Below are positions 11,101-26,100 of a DNA stretch of 34,900 nt, piece after piece. The notes below the pieces were generated by a model. The model did no database searches and had not been told where the DNA came from. It saw only the letters and a list, made by a program, of their open reading frames with translations. The stretch's first letter is position 1. Every line of letters begins with the position of its first letter. The position numbers were made by a program, and so were the translations under genes. This DNA is from Reticulitermes lucifugus (lineage: Eukaryota > Arthropoda > Insecta > Blattodea > Rhinotermitidae), in contig JAKCWW010005805.1 in NCBI GenBank assembly GCA_026260175.1, positions 1-34,900 of the forward strand. The letters run 5' to 3'.

Positions 11101-14100
11101 ACAAATAAAATTTGCATTAGTTCAATAGAAATTTAAAATCTCACTTTCATTGCTAACTTTCAATATAATATAATGTGTGGCCCACAAACCTTAAATTTTG
11201 TGTCAATGAGACCCTCAATGTTGAAGATGTTGGATGACACTAATGTAGACTACATATTAATGTGATTAACATATAACATACAAATTCCTTCAACAGAAGA
11301 ATTCCCAAAAATAACAAACCAAATGGCATATAGCATACTGAATACACACATGTAAGTAATACTGTTCTTCTAGCCTTATCTCCTAAATACCTGGGGCCTG
11401 TATTGGAGGTGTTTCATCCACAATGGCTACCACTCTACGATGCTCATCAATGAGACTGCTACTTGATCTAGAAGATGCCTGTAAAATCTCTTCACGGGCA
11501 AAGATTGGATGTGATCCCTCACCTAATAACGTATTAAACACACGTTAAGTTGGTAAAGCAACCTCTCAACCAAAACTGCTGTAACAGCAGTTCTTCTTGT
11601 GGAAGCGAAATTGCACCTACAACTATAATGCTATAATGCTCGAAACATTTCTCAAATATGCTTGCTTACATTCTTTATCCAATACAAATACAATTAACAT
11701 CGCATTAAAACTGCTCAAGCATGGATCTAATTAACTGTAAATGCACTAAGTTCTTATGAAATATAATTCAACCAAATACGAATTTTAAAAATGGTTACTA
11801 AGATTTTTATTTCTAAAAACATATGGTAATACACTAACTGTATATAAATTTTAAATAATTCTCCCAAATAGCAAATACTGAAAGTAGTTAAAAACTTGTG
11901 GCTGCTACAAGAAAAACAAAAAGGTATCTATAAGTAATATCTTGATAGTTATGTCATTATGCAGTAGGCTGACGTAAGAGTTACAGTTCCTCCTAAGGAA
12001 GAAGCAGAACCATGAGCCATGAAAACCTTTCCTTTCCTACCCAGCTGCTAATGAATATAACCTGAAGGAGCCAACAATGTGAATTTCTGCAGTAATTTTA
12101 CTTGCAACTTCCTATAATAAGTACATGTAAAAACAGCATTGCATTGGACACAAGAAATGAGGATTCCTGTCTTCTGGAATGTGCCACAATGTCGTTTGGT
12201 AGAGGTGTACTGACAATGCAGAGTATCCTGCTGCCTTCACCATGGCAGATTGTGTACCATGACACCGGTGGCAGAAATATCCTCTGAAATGTCAGTGACT
12301 ACAATAGCTGCAATTTCCAAAATCACTACTGGCACTTAAAATTATGCCTCTGCCACATATACAGAGTGTAAGTTTATCTCCAAAGCAAACATACTCCACA
12401 AGTTCAGCTACACCAACACAACAAAATTCTCAAATGAGCTCTGTAACCACCGCAGTAAAGATGGATGGAACATTTGAATAAATGGCATATCTGAATAGTT
12501 AAAAAATTCACTGATGCCAAAGCTGTGATTTACAACCAAATGGCTAGCAAATTCCTTTGTGTGTGACACCACGAATGTCAACAGCTTAAAGATATTAACG
12601 GCCAGCTTACCTTATCCCATAAAATGAAGACCTGGTCATTATGGGAACATCATGTGTTGTTTGGTATTAGGAACTACATACAAAAATTATGAAATTCACC
12701 AGCATTCCTGGAATTGAAGCTAATATACAATTAAGATTAGACTAAAATCAGAACACATTAACAGCTTATATAGTTTTGTCTCTGCTGTAGGATCACAAAA
12801 ACAACCAGAAGCACAATGCAAACAAGCAGAAAACAGTTTCACCTTAAGAAAAGCAATGATGTTTTATGAACATAATGAAACGGAATGTTTAGTTTCCTGT
12901 TCCACAACCATACACCAAGTCAAGTTAAATTCACAGTTAACTGTAATGAAACTGCCAAATCTGTCCAAGGATAAGAAACGATAAGTTGCAAAATAACAGC
13001 TTTTATTACTTTGCAATGCAGTAGAATATGTTGCTGACATGTAAGATTTGTAAGTTCTGTTGCAACTTAATTCAATACACTATTTTTGGGTTATAAGCCA
13101 TACCATGTTACCCATCATGAAACCACTATATTCCACAATCACAGCTGCTAATGTGACCTACTTTAAACCCTGGAATTTACTGAACTGTTCTGATACTTCA
13201 AAACAACAACCCTAAACAATATTTAACAGCAACTGCTCCAAAATCCACATAAAATTTTTCAAGAAACTAGGTATGAAGATCATGCCATTCCAGACAACTG
13301 ATTTTGGTGCCTTTGATTTCTTTCATAAAAAACACCAAATGGCAAACAATGTTGTAAGGTGGCAGCAATATTGTTGCCATACAAGAAATCTTTTAAGAAA
13401 ATAAGACTTCTGTAACTCATGCTTCAAAAGTATGTACTGTTGGTACATGACTACACTAACACAAGTGTTTTTATGCCTATCTTCCTCTCCACCCACAGTG
13501 CCAATGGAATTACCAATTCTTGTCTGGTACTAAATAATAAACACATTCTTCGCCACTGCAAATTCCTTTTTAAAGAAATACACAAGTGCTATTTATTTAC
13601 AATACAGTCATGTTTCCTTCCACGTTATTAATGTGCACAGTTTCAAGGGCAGACTTATCCAGGACGAATCAAAGCTGCCTTGAGCCAATGTAAGTAGCCC
13701 AGTAATGCCAAATCCACCTTTATTCTCCTTCCCATTATGCACTAACAAAGGCAAGACAAGTCATTACATAGACAACAGCACACATCTAGGTCTGCATGGC
13801 ACTGTACAGTCATGTGTAGATTTCCCCCTTATTTTACCCCTCAGCCCCTAACTCTTTGTAATAGATCTACTCACTGTAATTGAAATGTAAAAATATTCTA
13901 CTACAGCACAACACAGCATGCCTAAAATCTTCAATTTATCATTTAGTTCCCACCAAAATTGACTTCAAAAGGTATGCATTCAGCAAGAATGGAAACTAAT
14001 ACTAAACTAGGGTGGCCAAATTTAAACAACAGTGTAAGGATGAACACACAGACAATGTGTCCTGTTACAAGAATCCAGTTATTGAGTTAATGAAAGTATA

Positions 14101-17100
14101 TGCTAGGACAATATTAAGGAGAAGGCAAACTGCTAATCCACTTATGAAGCGAACTTGTAGAATACAACATGAGAAAATTAAGAATTAAAGAACAAATATT
14201 ATCAGGCAATGATGAATACCAGGTACAGGGAAAATAATTTTGTATAAAGTATTTTATAATAGTACCTAAGTGTGCAGCCGATATATGGACATGGACCAAG
14301 AGAAGTTTGGTGAACTGCAGGCAACTGGGATTATGGGAGGAGGAAGAGGTGAGAACTTCGGTGGTCCTTCAAAATTTGTTCTATTATAAGTTCTAAAGTA
14401 TTAAGTACTTTGTGATTTTGAATTACATAACTACATTTACATATCTAAAACCAAAATACTAGCACTTGAAGTCAGTAATGATTGGATGTTCGGAACTCAG
14501 GAAACAAATTTACACCATTTCTCTCTCAGCATTCCTGCCTGAAGTTATAAGATTCATTAATCAGTGAAGTGAAGCACAGAGAAAAACATAAATGATAAAA
14601 TCACTATATGAAGATTTTGATATCCAAGTGTGGTTACATGGTAACTTCAATGAACTTAATTTTTTAAAAGTAATGTTTACTAAATTTACAGATATAAAAA
14701 TCTGCACTAACATATGCAATGTTCCAAAGTTTGTCTGAAGTTACTACAGGTTTCCATATTTGGTGCTTGGAGGAATTCATGTTGGTTGAGAAATCAAAAT
14801 CCTTATAGTACTCACTACACTGGCAATACAACATGGACATGACAGCCCAATATCATGATCACCCAGGTCACCAGATTTAACCATTTGAACTTATTATGGG
14901 GCTTCATGCAGGATGTACCTCATATGCCAAACTAGTATTTAAACCCTGGAATCTGAATTATAAAAGTGATACAGCAAGTGAAAGAGCGTGTGTTTAACAG
15001 GAATTGGATGAAAACTGACCACCACTGAAACATTTGCCACATTTTAAATGGAGCACACTAAGCTGTGAATATATATATATAAAAAAAATTATTTATGGGT
15101 TTCATATGATTCTCAGAATGAACTTCTCTGAACACCATTCAGTGACCAACAACAACAACAACTCACTGGCTAGAAAAGACACTGCAAATGCAATCAAGTT
15201 TCTCTACCAAACTTATCAAAATTCACAATCACAACACATTTTATCAAAATTAAATCTTACTAGGCTACTTAATAATGATAACATCTCATCTTTCTGTAGA
15301 TTATGGTTCCTGTTTATTTCTTCATTCCCAGTAACATATGCAGGTGCCACAAAATGCTGATTTCATTTAATGCTATACTTACATTTTTACATTTCATTTA
15401 TTTAGTATCTTATGAGCACAGTGCCAGTAATTTCAGCACTTAATTTTAATTATTATGTTAACAATCCTGTAATTCAGTATTCATTCTTTACTTTCACTTG
15501 TCACTCTACCTCAACTGCTGTATTTAAATATATATGTATTTAAGTTCTGATGTCCTTTCCTGCTCTTGGTCAAAAAGTACAGAGCTTGAAGATTCACGTC
15601 TTCTGGTATGTCATGCTGTGACAATGGACAAGTAGTTCCCAATATTTTGAAGGACTGTAGTGCCTTCATTTTTATAGTCAACAAGAACTTATCCCAGTAA
15701 TAAATCTATCCTGGTTCCCACATCCATTTTTACTCTTCTTTGTCCAACAGACTTCATTCATATTTTGTCAACTCTGAACACACCTGTCTTAGAATATTTC
15801 TTAGATTCAACAGCTGAACCTGAACCAAAATCCTGTTATGTTAAAGCAGTATGATTTACTTCAGACAGTTTTGTCTCACTATAAAAACAGTCCGTTGTTT
15901 GATTCAAGATAATTTGCATTGTAAATCTGAACATATTTAATCTGTATGCCTTCTATATGGAACTGTCTTTATACCTCTCTATATCTTGAGAATATACACT
16001 GCAAAAACCAAGGATCTTTATTCTCAAATGGCCTATACTACCAACTAGACCACCCAATATCTCAGAACCTGCCCAAAAAGTCAACTGGGATCACTGCAGG
16101 CCCTTCCCCATAACTTCATAATTTGACTTTCACACCATGTCCATAGTTGTTAACATTAATGCATAACTATGTCTGTTTTAAGTCTTCAGAAACTCATTAC
16201 ATTTCCAATGAGCAAGAACTGAATGTGAGTTATTAACTTAATATCTTCAATGCAGATGATCATATATTTTCAGTGACAATTCAATCAATGTGCCACTTCA
16301 AAAATAAAATCAGTTGTCTGTGAACCTGCCCTCACCACTCCACATTCTTGACACATTTCTTCTTCACATAAACTTGGTATCAGACACAAAGGAGTCTTTC
16401 TGTGAGAAGGGCAAATCATATGTACCTGTCCACAAAGCAGAAACTTTCAGAAACGTATGTACAAGCTTCAGATTCCGATGTATATTAACATTCCTTCCAC
16501 AATGCCTCAAAATGTTTCCACATTATTTAAGTGTCCAGCAACAATAAAAACATTTTTACTGTCCCTAATCTAAACTTGTCAATCATTTTCAGCACTGCAC
16601 TTGCAGCAGGAGCAACATCAGGAGCCAATTTCCACACATTTTAATATGAGTATTTCTCACCTTCATATTTCATATTTCTGTTCGTGTCTTACAGAAATTC
16701 AAATTCCAAAACAAAATATTATAAAAGTATTAACACATTACTTGATTCATTTATACTGATTAATTAAAAAACACTGGCACTGACAACTCACACTGCACCA
16801 AAATACACATAAATGGATAAAAATGCTCTTCCATGCTATTGGGAAATTTAATCCCATCACTCCCAAGCGTAATTACACAGCAACAGCTACTATTAGTGAA
16901 ACATTAGACTTTACGATGATTTTGAAGACTAATCCGCAAAACTGGAACCAAGCTCCTAAAAACTGCAAAATAGTACACTATGTACATACATTAATAGCAG
17001 TACCCTTAAGTTGCTCATCAAAAGGCACGTACAACACCTTGTTCAGTATAATCACTGGGAACCTGGATAGCTCAGTCAGTACAATGACTAGGTTACTGGG

Positions 17101-20100
17101 TGGATGACACTTGGTCCCAGCAGCTATTCCCCTGGAGGTATGACCAAGGCATCAAGTGATCACTTTATCTTCATCCAGTTCCAAGTTTAAGAATGCACAG
17201 GGCTTTACGTCAACTCCCCCATACATCTTCATGGCACAGTTCTTAATTAAACAATGGGGAAACTAACTTTTACTGGTAAAACAAAACCCTTTGTTATTCC
17301 TTCCTGCTGTGTGCTTGCCACCATGCTGTTCTAATAATTTTAAGTGACCCAAGTAATTTAGTACGCTGTTATAATAAAGGATGCCACTAGAAGGAAATCA
17401 ATGCATGTAACACAGAAGACACCACCCAGAATGTTGCGCAAGCGGACAAGTTTATCAGTCCAATTCACACCACAATCATAGGATGTGATTTTTAGTACGA
17501 TCTACTCTTGGCTTGTGTCGAAGGTTTCTTCATGCAGGAATCTTAACATAATGCAATCAGCTGAATGTCACTGAAGTACAACAATCCTCACAGTCTTAGA
17601 AATAACTTCCTAGAATGAGGCATAAGTCAGTAGCAACTACACATTATTCACTAAAAGACACTGTTATACTCATACTGATAAATGAAGTCACATCATCATT
17701 ACACGTAAATCATGCATGGAAATTGCATTCTTAAAAATCTTAACTGCAGAGTTCAAATAATCTCACCTTACTTATGTAACATCTTGCCACACACAGCATC
17801 AGTATCACTAACACTGGCAAATTCTTGCAGTTGATGCTTATTCCATTACTTTGTATCTGGAACATGGTTAAGGCATGTTTCTGCATGGACACTGAATACA
17901 ACTTCAAAAATGAATGTCTGCTAGGTGAAATTCTAGTTCTTAGAACTGTATGATGTGGATTTCTGCAGCCAGTTTTTATTCCAGAATCAATGCCTGCATC
18001 TTCTCAAAATGCGTTTTCGTTGGAATAATGGTTGCACTACTAGTTTCTTGTAATTTCAGAAGATTCATGGCTCAGTTACGAGGCAGGTACTCTGATGTAA
18101 GTTCTCCTCTGTTTCTCCATGCAAATTTTGCCACTGAAAATTTCTTACTGTAGGCATTTACACCATACCCTTGCCAACACGTATAGCTGTCATAGCTGTT
18201 ATAATGATCGGGAAATAAAGTAGCAGTTTCTGGATGCAGTTTCAGTCTTCAGGCCAAATTTTTTTCAATTACAGGGATATAATTTAGAAATTTAATATGA
18301 GTATTATTCATTCTTTAAGTTTTCGCTACTGAAATATACTGTGATATGATTTTGAAAGCAAACATCCTGGATGAAGAACAGATACTTCTGCTGGCATTGA
18401 AATAAAGTTTGTGTACTTCTTTAAATTAAGCCATCAACTGCATATTTCTGTTTACATTTTATAGTATGACCTATTACTTTATGTCTACACATTTTATCAG
18501 AAGTTCTGGTAGAACATACTGCAATCTGTAACATACATATGGAAATATACTCCAACATTAAGATGTGCTACCTGTATTATTTCTTATAACATTAACAAGG
18601 TAGGATATGTTCACATACCACAACAGCAGTCTGGAAAATTACCTTTTTCACTCCAATAAAAATTCAGCAAGCTGCACTCAAGATGCAAGTACGTAAGTGT
18701 CCATTTTTTCTGCCTGATTTTAAGCGCATTTGGCAAAAACTTTCCAGTATCAAACTTTATAGAAAAGATCCATTCAGTGGTTCTTGGCTCTTAATTGCAT
18801 TTTAATCATGAAGTGCCTTGAAATGAACTTTTACAGCATAAAAATATAAGACTATGCAATACATTTCAAACATGGACAGACACTTTGATGTTTTATTAGC
18901 TTGTATTAAAATTCTAGTGAATACCATCCCAGCTGGGACTTGTAACCTCACTTTATGTACACAGAAGAGAGGTGGCATGTCTTTGATGTTCAAGCTGTTT
19001 CACAGTGTCCAGTTGTGTCCCATTCTTAAGATAATGCTTCCAACTGCAGGGCCACAATTATAATATACTGTCAGCTTATACCTCATGTCTTGATAAAATC
19101 TTGACTCCAGGCAACAGCTGAGCAGCTTTCTTGCTACTCTCCAATTTCCTCTGTTTTTACTCATCCATTCTCTTCCTCTTCCACTTACAATCATTAATAC
19201 TGCTCTCAATCAGGTGGTGATATAAAGAAATTATCAGAACAAGAACCAGTTCATGTTCCCATTCCAAACTACAGCATTAAAACCAGATGCAGGCTATTGC
19301 ATTTTCCTTGTTTTCCTGAAGCCAAATACAGTACAGCAATCAAAAATAAAAGCACACCTTTCACGGTCTTCTGGGATGTAATGCTGAAGAGTTTGGTAGA
19401 TAGGTACCAACATTTTGGAGAAACGTGTTGCCTCCATCTTGAAGGTAAAACAGAGGCAGCTGCTTCTTTTATAATTTATTAACAGTTAATCACTAAATAA
19501 TGTGACCAACAACACTGCGTTAAAATAATAAAATGTTTAATCGACAAGACATCTTCATGCAGATGAAGACAATTTCTGACCTCCAGAGAATGAACAAATC
19601 TTCCCAAGTTCCTTCTTGTGCAGAGATGATACCACCATAGTGATACTTGAAATACTACTGAGAGTTGTGCAATGTTTGTAAAACGCATTTTCAAGTTTTG
19701 AACTACGAAATACAATTACAACTGTACCAGTATACCAAAAAATACATAATATACAATAAAAGCATAAAAATGGACAGAAACATTTAATTATATAGCACAC
19801 AAAATAATTCTTTAGCTAGTAATGCACATGAAATTCAGTAGTGTGGCAAGTATGGAAAGTACTGTTCCTCTTACTTTGAGCTGACAGCCACTGTGTATAA
19901 ATTACTTAACTCTGGAAGAAACATATTACTGTTGAACTCAACTACTGAAATTATAAGCTTACTTGTTCATCTAGGAATATCTGATCATGAAACACTTGAA
20001 TATTCAATACAGTATTCTTGATGAAATCAAACATTACAAATCATTCAATTGTGCTTCTGACATTTTTGTGATTAATACAGCATACAGCATGCTGTTACCC

Positions 20101-23100
20101 GCTTGTGTTTTGAAACGTTCCTCGGTGATTGCAGTATCTCTCCAATACCAAACAACAGAAGGCCACATGGAAAGCACCACAATTCATACCTGTCCATATC
20201 ACCTACCTGAAAACCTCCAGCCACCTATTGTAAGTCTGAACACTGCACAATTATAAGCAATCATACAAATACAGATGCAGGATTTTCCCCTTTATGGATG
20301 TGAATTCCAAATGTAGTTTACCAATAATAAACAGTCGTAACATCATGCCGCAACAAGGGAATACGATTTTATGTATCTTCTGAACAGAACTATATTCCAT
20401 AAAGACCTTTGACACAAAAATCAATATCAAATCCATTTTAACTGTATGTGAGGCATTTTCATGCACTAATAGTTTTTATTAAGTGCCAAGAAGGAAAATA
20501 TATCCATTCTCCAGCACCTTTACACTCAGGTGTCAAAATTTCCACCATCCATTTTCAAGAAAATATTTTCATAGTAGTAACACACAATTCTGCAGAATAT
20601 GCTTGGTTTTAATTAAAGTTTTGGTTCATTTTCAAAAACGAAATATGTGGTATGTAAATCTTCAGAAATAAAGCCATCCTTCCTCCATCATGTTAACTGT
20701 TTACATATCCACAGTTTCTCCTTTACAGGAGTAACTGGCTGAGCTGTTGGTAAATTAATGACAAGCCAGTTGCACCATAAATTTGTATTTTAATGCAGTT
20801 CTGGAAAACTACTGCAATTCATTCACTGTATATGTTGAAACCACTTCAATCAACAATCCTGAGTTATTAACTGCACACATCTGCCTGTCACTTTTGTCTT
20901 CAGTGTGAAACATGTACAGTGTTGTGCAAGCTTTAACCCTGTATGAAAAATCTTATCTCAGCAGTCTGTATTTTGTTACTTTCCTGAAGTCCTGTGTGCC
21001 AGTTTTTGCAGCTGCAGAGAAGTGCATGGAAGATGACAACTTTGAAAATTTCTGTGTATCTTTCCATGTCTCAATTCCAAGTGTTCTATTAACTGTGTCA
21101 CATACTGAAATGTTTGTATGTTTTTTTTACTGTTGTACTCATAACTGTTTCAATGCTGCACATGATAATCACATGTCCTCATGTTCTTTCATCCTGCAGT
21201 AAGTCACACGCTTCCTGTTTTCACCTATTTAACAACAGTTACATAATGTTCCACCCATTAGATGGCTCCTGAGTAATGTGTAGGACTTTCAGAGCAGGTC
21301 AAAAACTCAGAACTGTACTGAACATATGTGGATGCCTGCAGTGTAGTGACCTGGCCCAACTTGTTTAGAGGCTTGGATTTTGAACACTGCATTTCAGAAG
21401 AAGAAGAAGGTTTCAGCAGATATATAGGCACAATACTATAAAACATAATACAATCATGATGTTACTGTAACAATTACAGGTATAACTCACATTTCACACA
21501 CAGCAATCTCAGTAAGTCTCATGCTCCTTAACAATATGGTTTTAGTATACTGACCACAATGAGCAAAAGCAAGAAGATTGCAGCCAGATATCCCAATGAC
21601 TATTCTTCTATTTCACTTGCAATCTGTTAATCTTGACAACATTAAATATAAATTTTGTGCCAACTGTGTAACCATAAATCATTAGCACTTTCCTGACAGA
21701 CAGTCTGAAGTGATCAATCATGAAAGGAAGACTGTCATAGTCAAGGTTACATAACGTTCCATAAAGCTGTGCCAGACTGAAGACTGTCGTCCAATTAAAT
21801 AGGGTAGCCTTATTTTTTTAGGGAACAATTTGAAGTTCATCATAAATCAACAAATTATCTTTTTACTTTATACTCTTCTGCTATAAACACTATCTTCAAC
21901 ATCACCAGTCATGTGAACACACAGTCTACACTCAGTTTACATAGGCATTAGTGCTAAGATGCTCCCAAGCTCTGAGAAGTTATGAAATGTACTTAATATT
22001 CTTCATTGTAGTGATATAATTATATGCGTAAGTAGTCTGCAACTCATGTGAAAATGACTCTTCTGCAGTCATGCCCCATGCTCACTAAAACATTACTTAT
22101 AAATGAGAAGACAGACTGTTGCATTCTTTTACATTCTTCTTCATGTTACCAAACTTCAAGTTTCTTCATATGCAGATAAAACAGTGCATACAGCTGTACC
22201 TTACAATTCTGCTTGATAAGTAACATCAGGCACACAGACCTAAATGTTCACCATCCACTTTATAGAAATCTGTTTTATACCCCTACAGTACGCTTTTGTT
22301 TTTTGTGAAAAGGATTGGTAATGATTTGGAAATCAGAAGTTCATGAACAAAATATTAATGATTGTTCTCTACATCCACTGACATGTATAAAAAGACATTA
22401 CTGTAAATGGCAAAGCGGCAGCAATTCTTCTGGAGAAACATTACACATTACTTTGCTGAGGATTACACATCTGCAAAGTGTTCATCTATGTTTGTGAGTG
22501 AGCACCAAATCACTTCAGAAAACATGATCTCGAGGAAATCTTCTTCAAATGCCAATTAATGACCTTACAGTATATTCCTTTCACATTCATTTGTTTAGTT
22601 TTTCATTTCATGATCTGATAAAATGTGAAAAATGTAGACAGGTACTTCTAAGTCCATCCTTACATATTTTACATTCCTGCCAAAATTCTATGTTAAATGT
22701 ATAGCAGTAAAATATGCTGGTGATATAGTAAAATTCTCTCTTTTAACATATCAATATATAAGCCCCACTTTTCACGTTTTCTTTTCCAGTATCTGTATCA
22801 AAAGATACAACACGACATTTATAACTCTGATTCCTTTTTCACTTGCTGATTAATTTAAAAAATTCCACAACACTTTGATGTTCTTCCAACACTATCATTA
22901 TTAGCACACAATACTGCCAAAGGTTTAATGTGTTTATTGTGCCTGAAGGTTTAGTGTTTTCCACACTACAATGCATCATTCCATCAGCTTTGAGTATTAT
23001 TAATGAATGTTACAAAATCATACAGATTATCAACATATGATCTGTATCAACGTTTCAAGCCCTATTATTATTGGGCTTCTTTTTCATTCATTCATTCATT

Positions 23101-26100
23101 CATCATCATCGTTGTCATTGTTCATTTCTGCAGGATAAATGCAACAAACATGAGAAAAGTCGACCTACATTTTTCACCAGCCAGTTCCAGTTCCTTATGT
23201 CATACACCGAGCAGCAGCATTTTTAGAATACAGCAGAATAACATTTCAGAAACAGCAAATATTTTTTTTAACACAGCCTGTTTCTGTAGTTTTAAACATT
23301 TTATTTCACAACAGAGTAGTATTCCTTTAATCTGGCACCCATGGGACTGGACAGGTGCTGCATTATCAAATATTCCAGATTATCAGACAGTACCTATACT
23401 GTCCTAAGTTCTTACAGGTAATTTATTGTTACTGCTCCTACACTTGGGCTGCACAGTTGATCAGAGAAATATTCCATTTGGATATCTCCTTCAGCTGCTG
23501 TTTCTTTAAAACTTCACAGCTAGCCCTCGGAGAATGTGCACTTGTCAGTTGTTTTCATTTCACAATAAAGAGACTTAGCTTTCTCAATTAGCATAGGCCC
23601 AGTCACACGGTTTCCTTCAGAACACATTTCTGTAAACCATTTACACAACACCTTGTCCAATTGTGCTAATGTAGGCTCTTTCAATGTCTGTTACTTGAAA
23701 AGGTCCACACTTTCAACTGATGCCATAAATGGTCGTAATTGGTCCTTCCGTTTCTATATATCATAAATAGTTGACAATCCAATGTTGCTAGAAGCCATAA
23801 CCTCTCTTCACCTTCGCCACTTTCAAACCTAATGATCATTTCACGTTTCTGAGGAATCAATGAAGTTACATGTTTCCTCTTGCCAACAGTACCTTGTTTA
23901 CTCATCTTTGGACCCTTTAAAGCCATTATAATAGCTAAATGGGCTCAAAAAGGCCAAGATAACCCAAGATAAAGTCACAGACTCAGTAAACGCATTGGAA
24001 GTTACGGAGGAACTTCAGGTCTTGAGACTACTTTCCTCAAGTGCCAAATTATCAGGAGTGCTGGTTTAAAGGAATTCTACTGCATATCACTGTTTGCAAC
24101 AAACATCTTTAGATGATCACAATCCTGTTGAACACACTGGTTCACATGAATGAAGTAGCTTTGCATCACTTCCTTAAGTGTTGCTTCTGAAATGTTGGCA
24201 ACTTCTCCTCAGATTCTCACTTTACGTTCATCTGTCTGCTGGCCAGCTAGCAAATTCTCTACTGTTTACCTATCCCCAAGAGGAAAAGGAAGGGAACAGA
24301 AGAAAAGAACGGTTTGAAGCAGTTACACTGGGTGAATGACGAGGCTGGGACACACACAAAATAAGAGATCACCCACAAAGGAAACAAACTGTGAAGTGCA
24401 GCCACAGTAATTCTCAAAGCGTGGGCCATAGTACTACCTTGCTGAAGACACAAACTTTCATGGACTGAGAGATTCTGCACTCTTGGTATCAGAAATGTTT
24501 CAATCATGCGAGTGTAGTGATGCAACTTAACTGTCATAGCTGGCCTAACTTCATTTTTGAAGATGTGGTCCAGTAATCACACAAGACAACAATGCATATC
24601 AAACAGTAAATTTGGGTTGTAAAGTGGACATTCCTGAGTTCCTGTGGTTCTTCTGCAGCCCAGTATTGAAAGTTCTGCTCATTAACAGCAAGCATATAAA
24701 ATGCTGTCTGGCATGTATGGATTAAAGATAACCATTTCTGGAAATTGGTAACAAAATTGCCAACACATATCTTTGTCACGGTCACTGGCCTGTTGTGAAA
24801 CTTGAATTTTATAGTGGTGAAATTTCAGGTCATTATACAAGATACTCCTGTCAGTCCTTGGTTTGTGGTTAACATCTGGCAACATTCTCAGGCACACAAA
24901 CTGAAAAAGGTCAGCCAGGTGGTCTTTTACAAGTAACACAGCCTTCTTCATGCCAGGGTTGGATCCGTCAAGAAACTGTGTTTGGAGAAGGGACTTCCCA
25001 TTAGTTCAACTATCGGAATCCTTGTTGTGAATTTATAATGAATTTGAATGAAAAGCTTTACAGCACACACACATGCTCCTGCACTGTCCATTGGTCGCAG
25101 CTCCATGACATACTGAACAGCCAAGTCACTGCTATAGATGCATCATACATACTCTGTCATACCCTCGTGGATAAATGCACACTTAAACTTTAAAATGCTT
25201 CACTTTTTTTTGCTGTATCCTGTAGTTTCCAACAAGATTCACCTGTATAACGAATATTTTAGGAGTAACAATATGGCTTTGTTATGCAATTCATAGCTTC
25301 ACAGCAGTATTTAATGATAGTAATTTTGAAAACTGAAACATAACCTGAGATTCATTCAGATGAAAATTGCAAGTAAACATTTCAAACATAAACGTATTTA
25401 TACAACAACGGAATTCATAATGGATTTCTGTCGCAGTCTTTGGCAAGAAATCAACAATAATATTACTACATTCAAGGACATGAAAGGTACATGGATTGGC
25501 ATGCAATTTGATGTAAACTTGAAAGCTGTCATGTAAGATTGCCTCTCAGTAAAATAATGTAACGTTCCTAGCAAGTGCCGCTGATGATATGGCCTGGCTA
25601 CCAGTACTGTGACCAGCCATGAAGGTACCAACTTTTATTGATGCTATGGAGATAATGGTTAGTTTCATGTTCCCAAGATGTCTTCCTTCCACGGGCAGGT
25701 GAGAGTGTGATAGATTCATAGCGCCCACACGACGCCTGAGCATCTCGGATCATCAAGATGTATTCACGTTCATCTGTTGTCAATTCTGCGGGAAGACAGG
25801 ATCATATTACACCAGGAAGACCCTTCCATACACCACAAAGGAAGGGGGACAGCACCATCTTTTGCTGCTGCTGGCATATTGCTTGTACATGGCATGATTA
25901 CAGCTGATAAAAATTCACATACTAAATTGTTACAATGCTCCAAACTGCCAAATAGTTATCCTCTGCAAATGATTTGGATATCAACATCATCATTCCAAGC
26001 CATTTTCTTCTCATAGAAAATAGGAAAGGACCACACTTTAATTTAAAAGAGCATCTTGTTTATTATATGAACTTCATACCACGTTTATATGTGATGACCT

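Noticed and set aside
17057..17130. Possible tRNA gene
   Set aside because: Only the A-box half is tRNA-like. The B box and acceptor stem do not form, and the downstream body fits a SINE.
23003..23407. 134-codon plus-strand ORF
   Set aside because: It includes a TTCA microsatellite and runs into the terminal repeat of a Tigger copy, so it is a chance frame.
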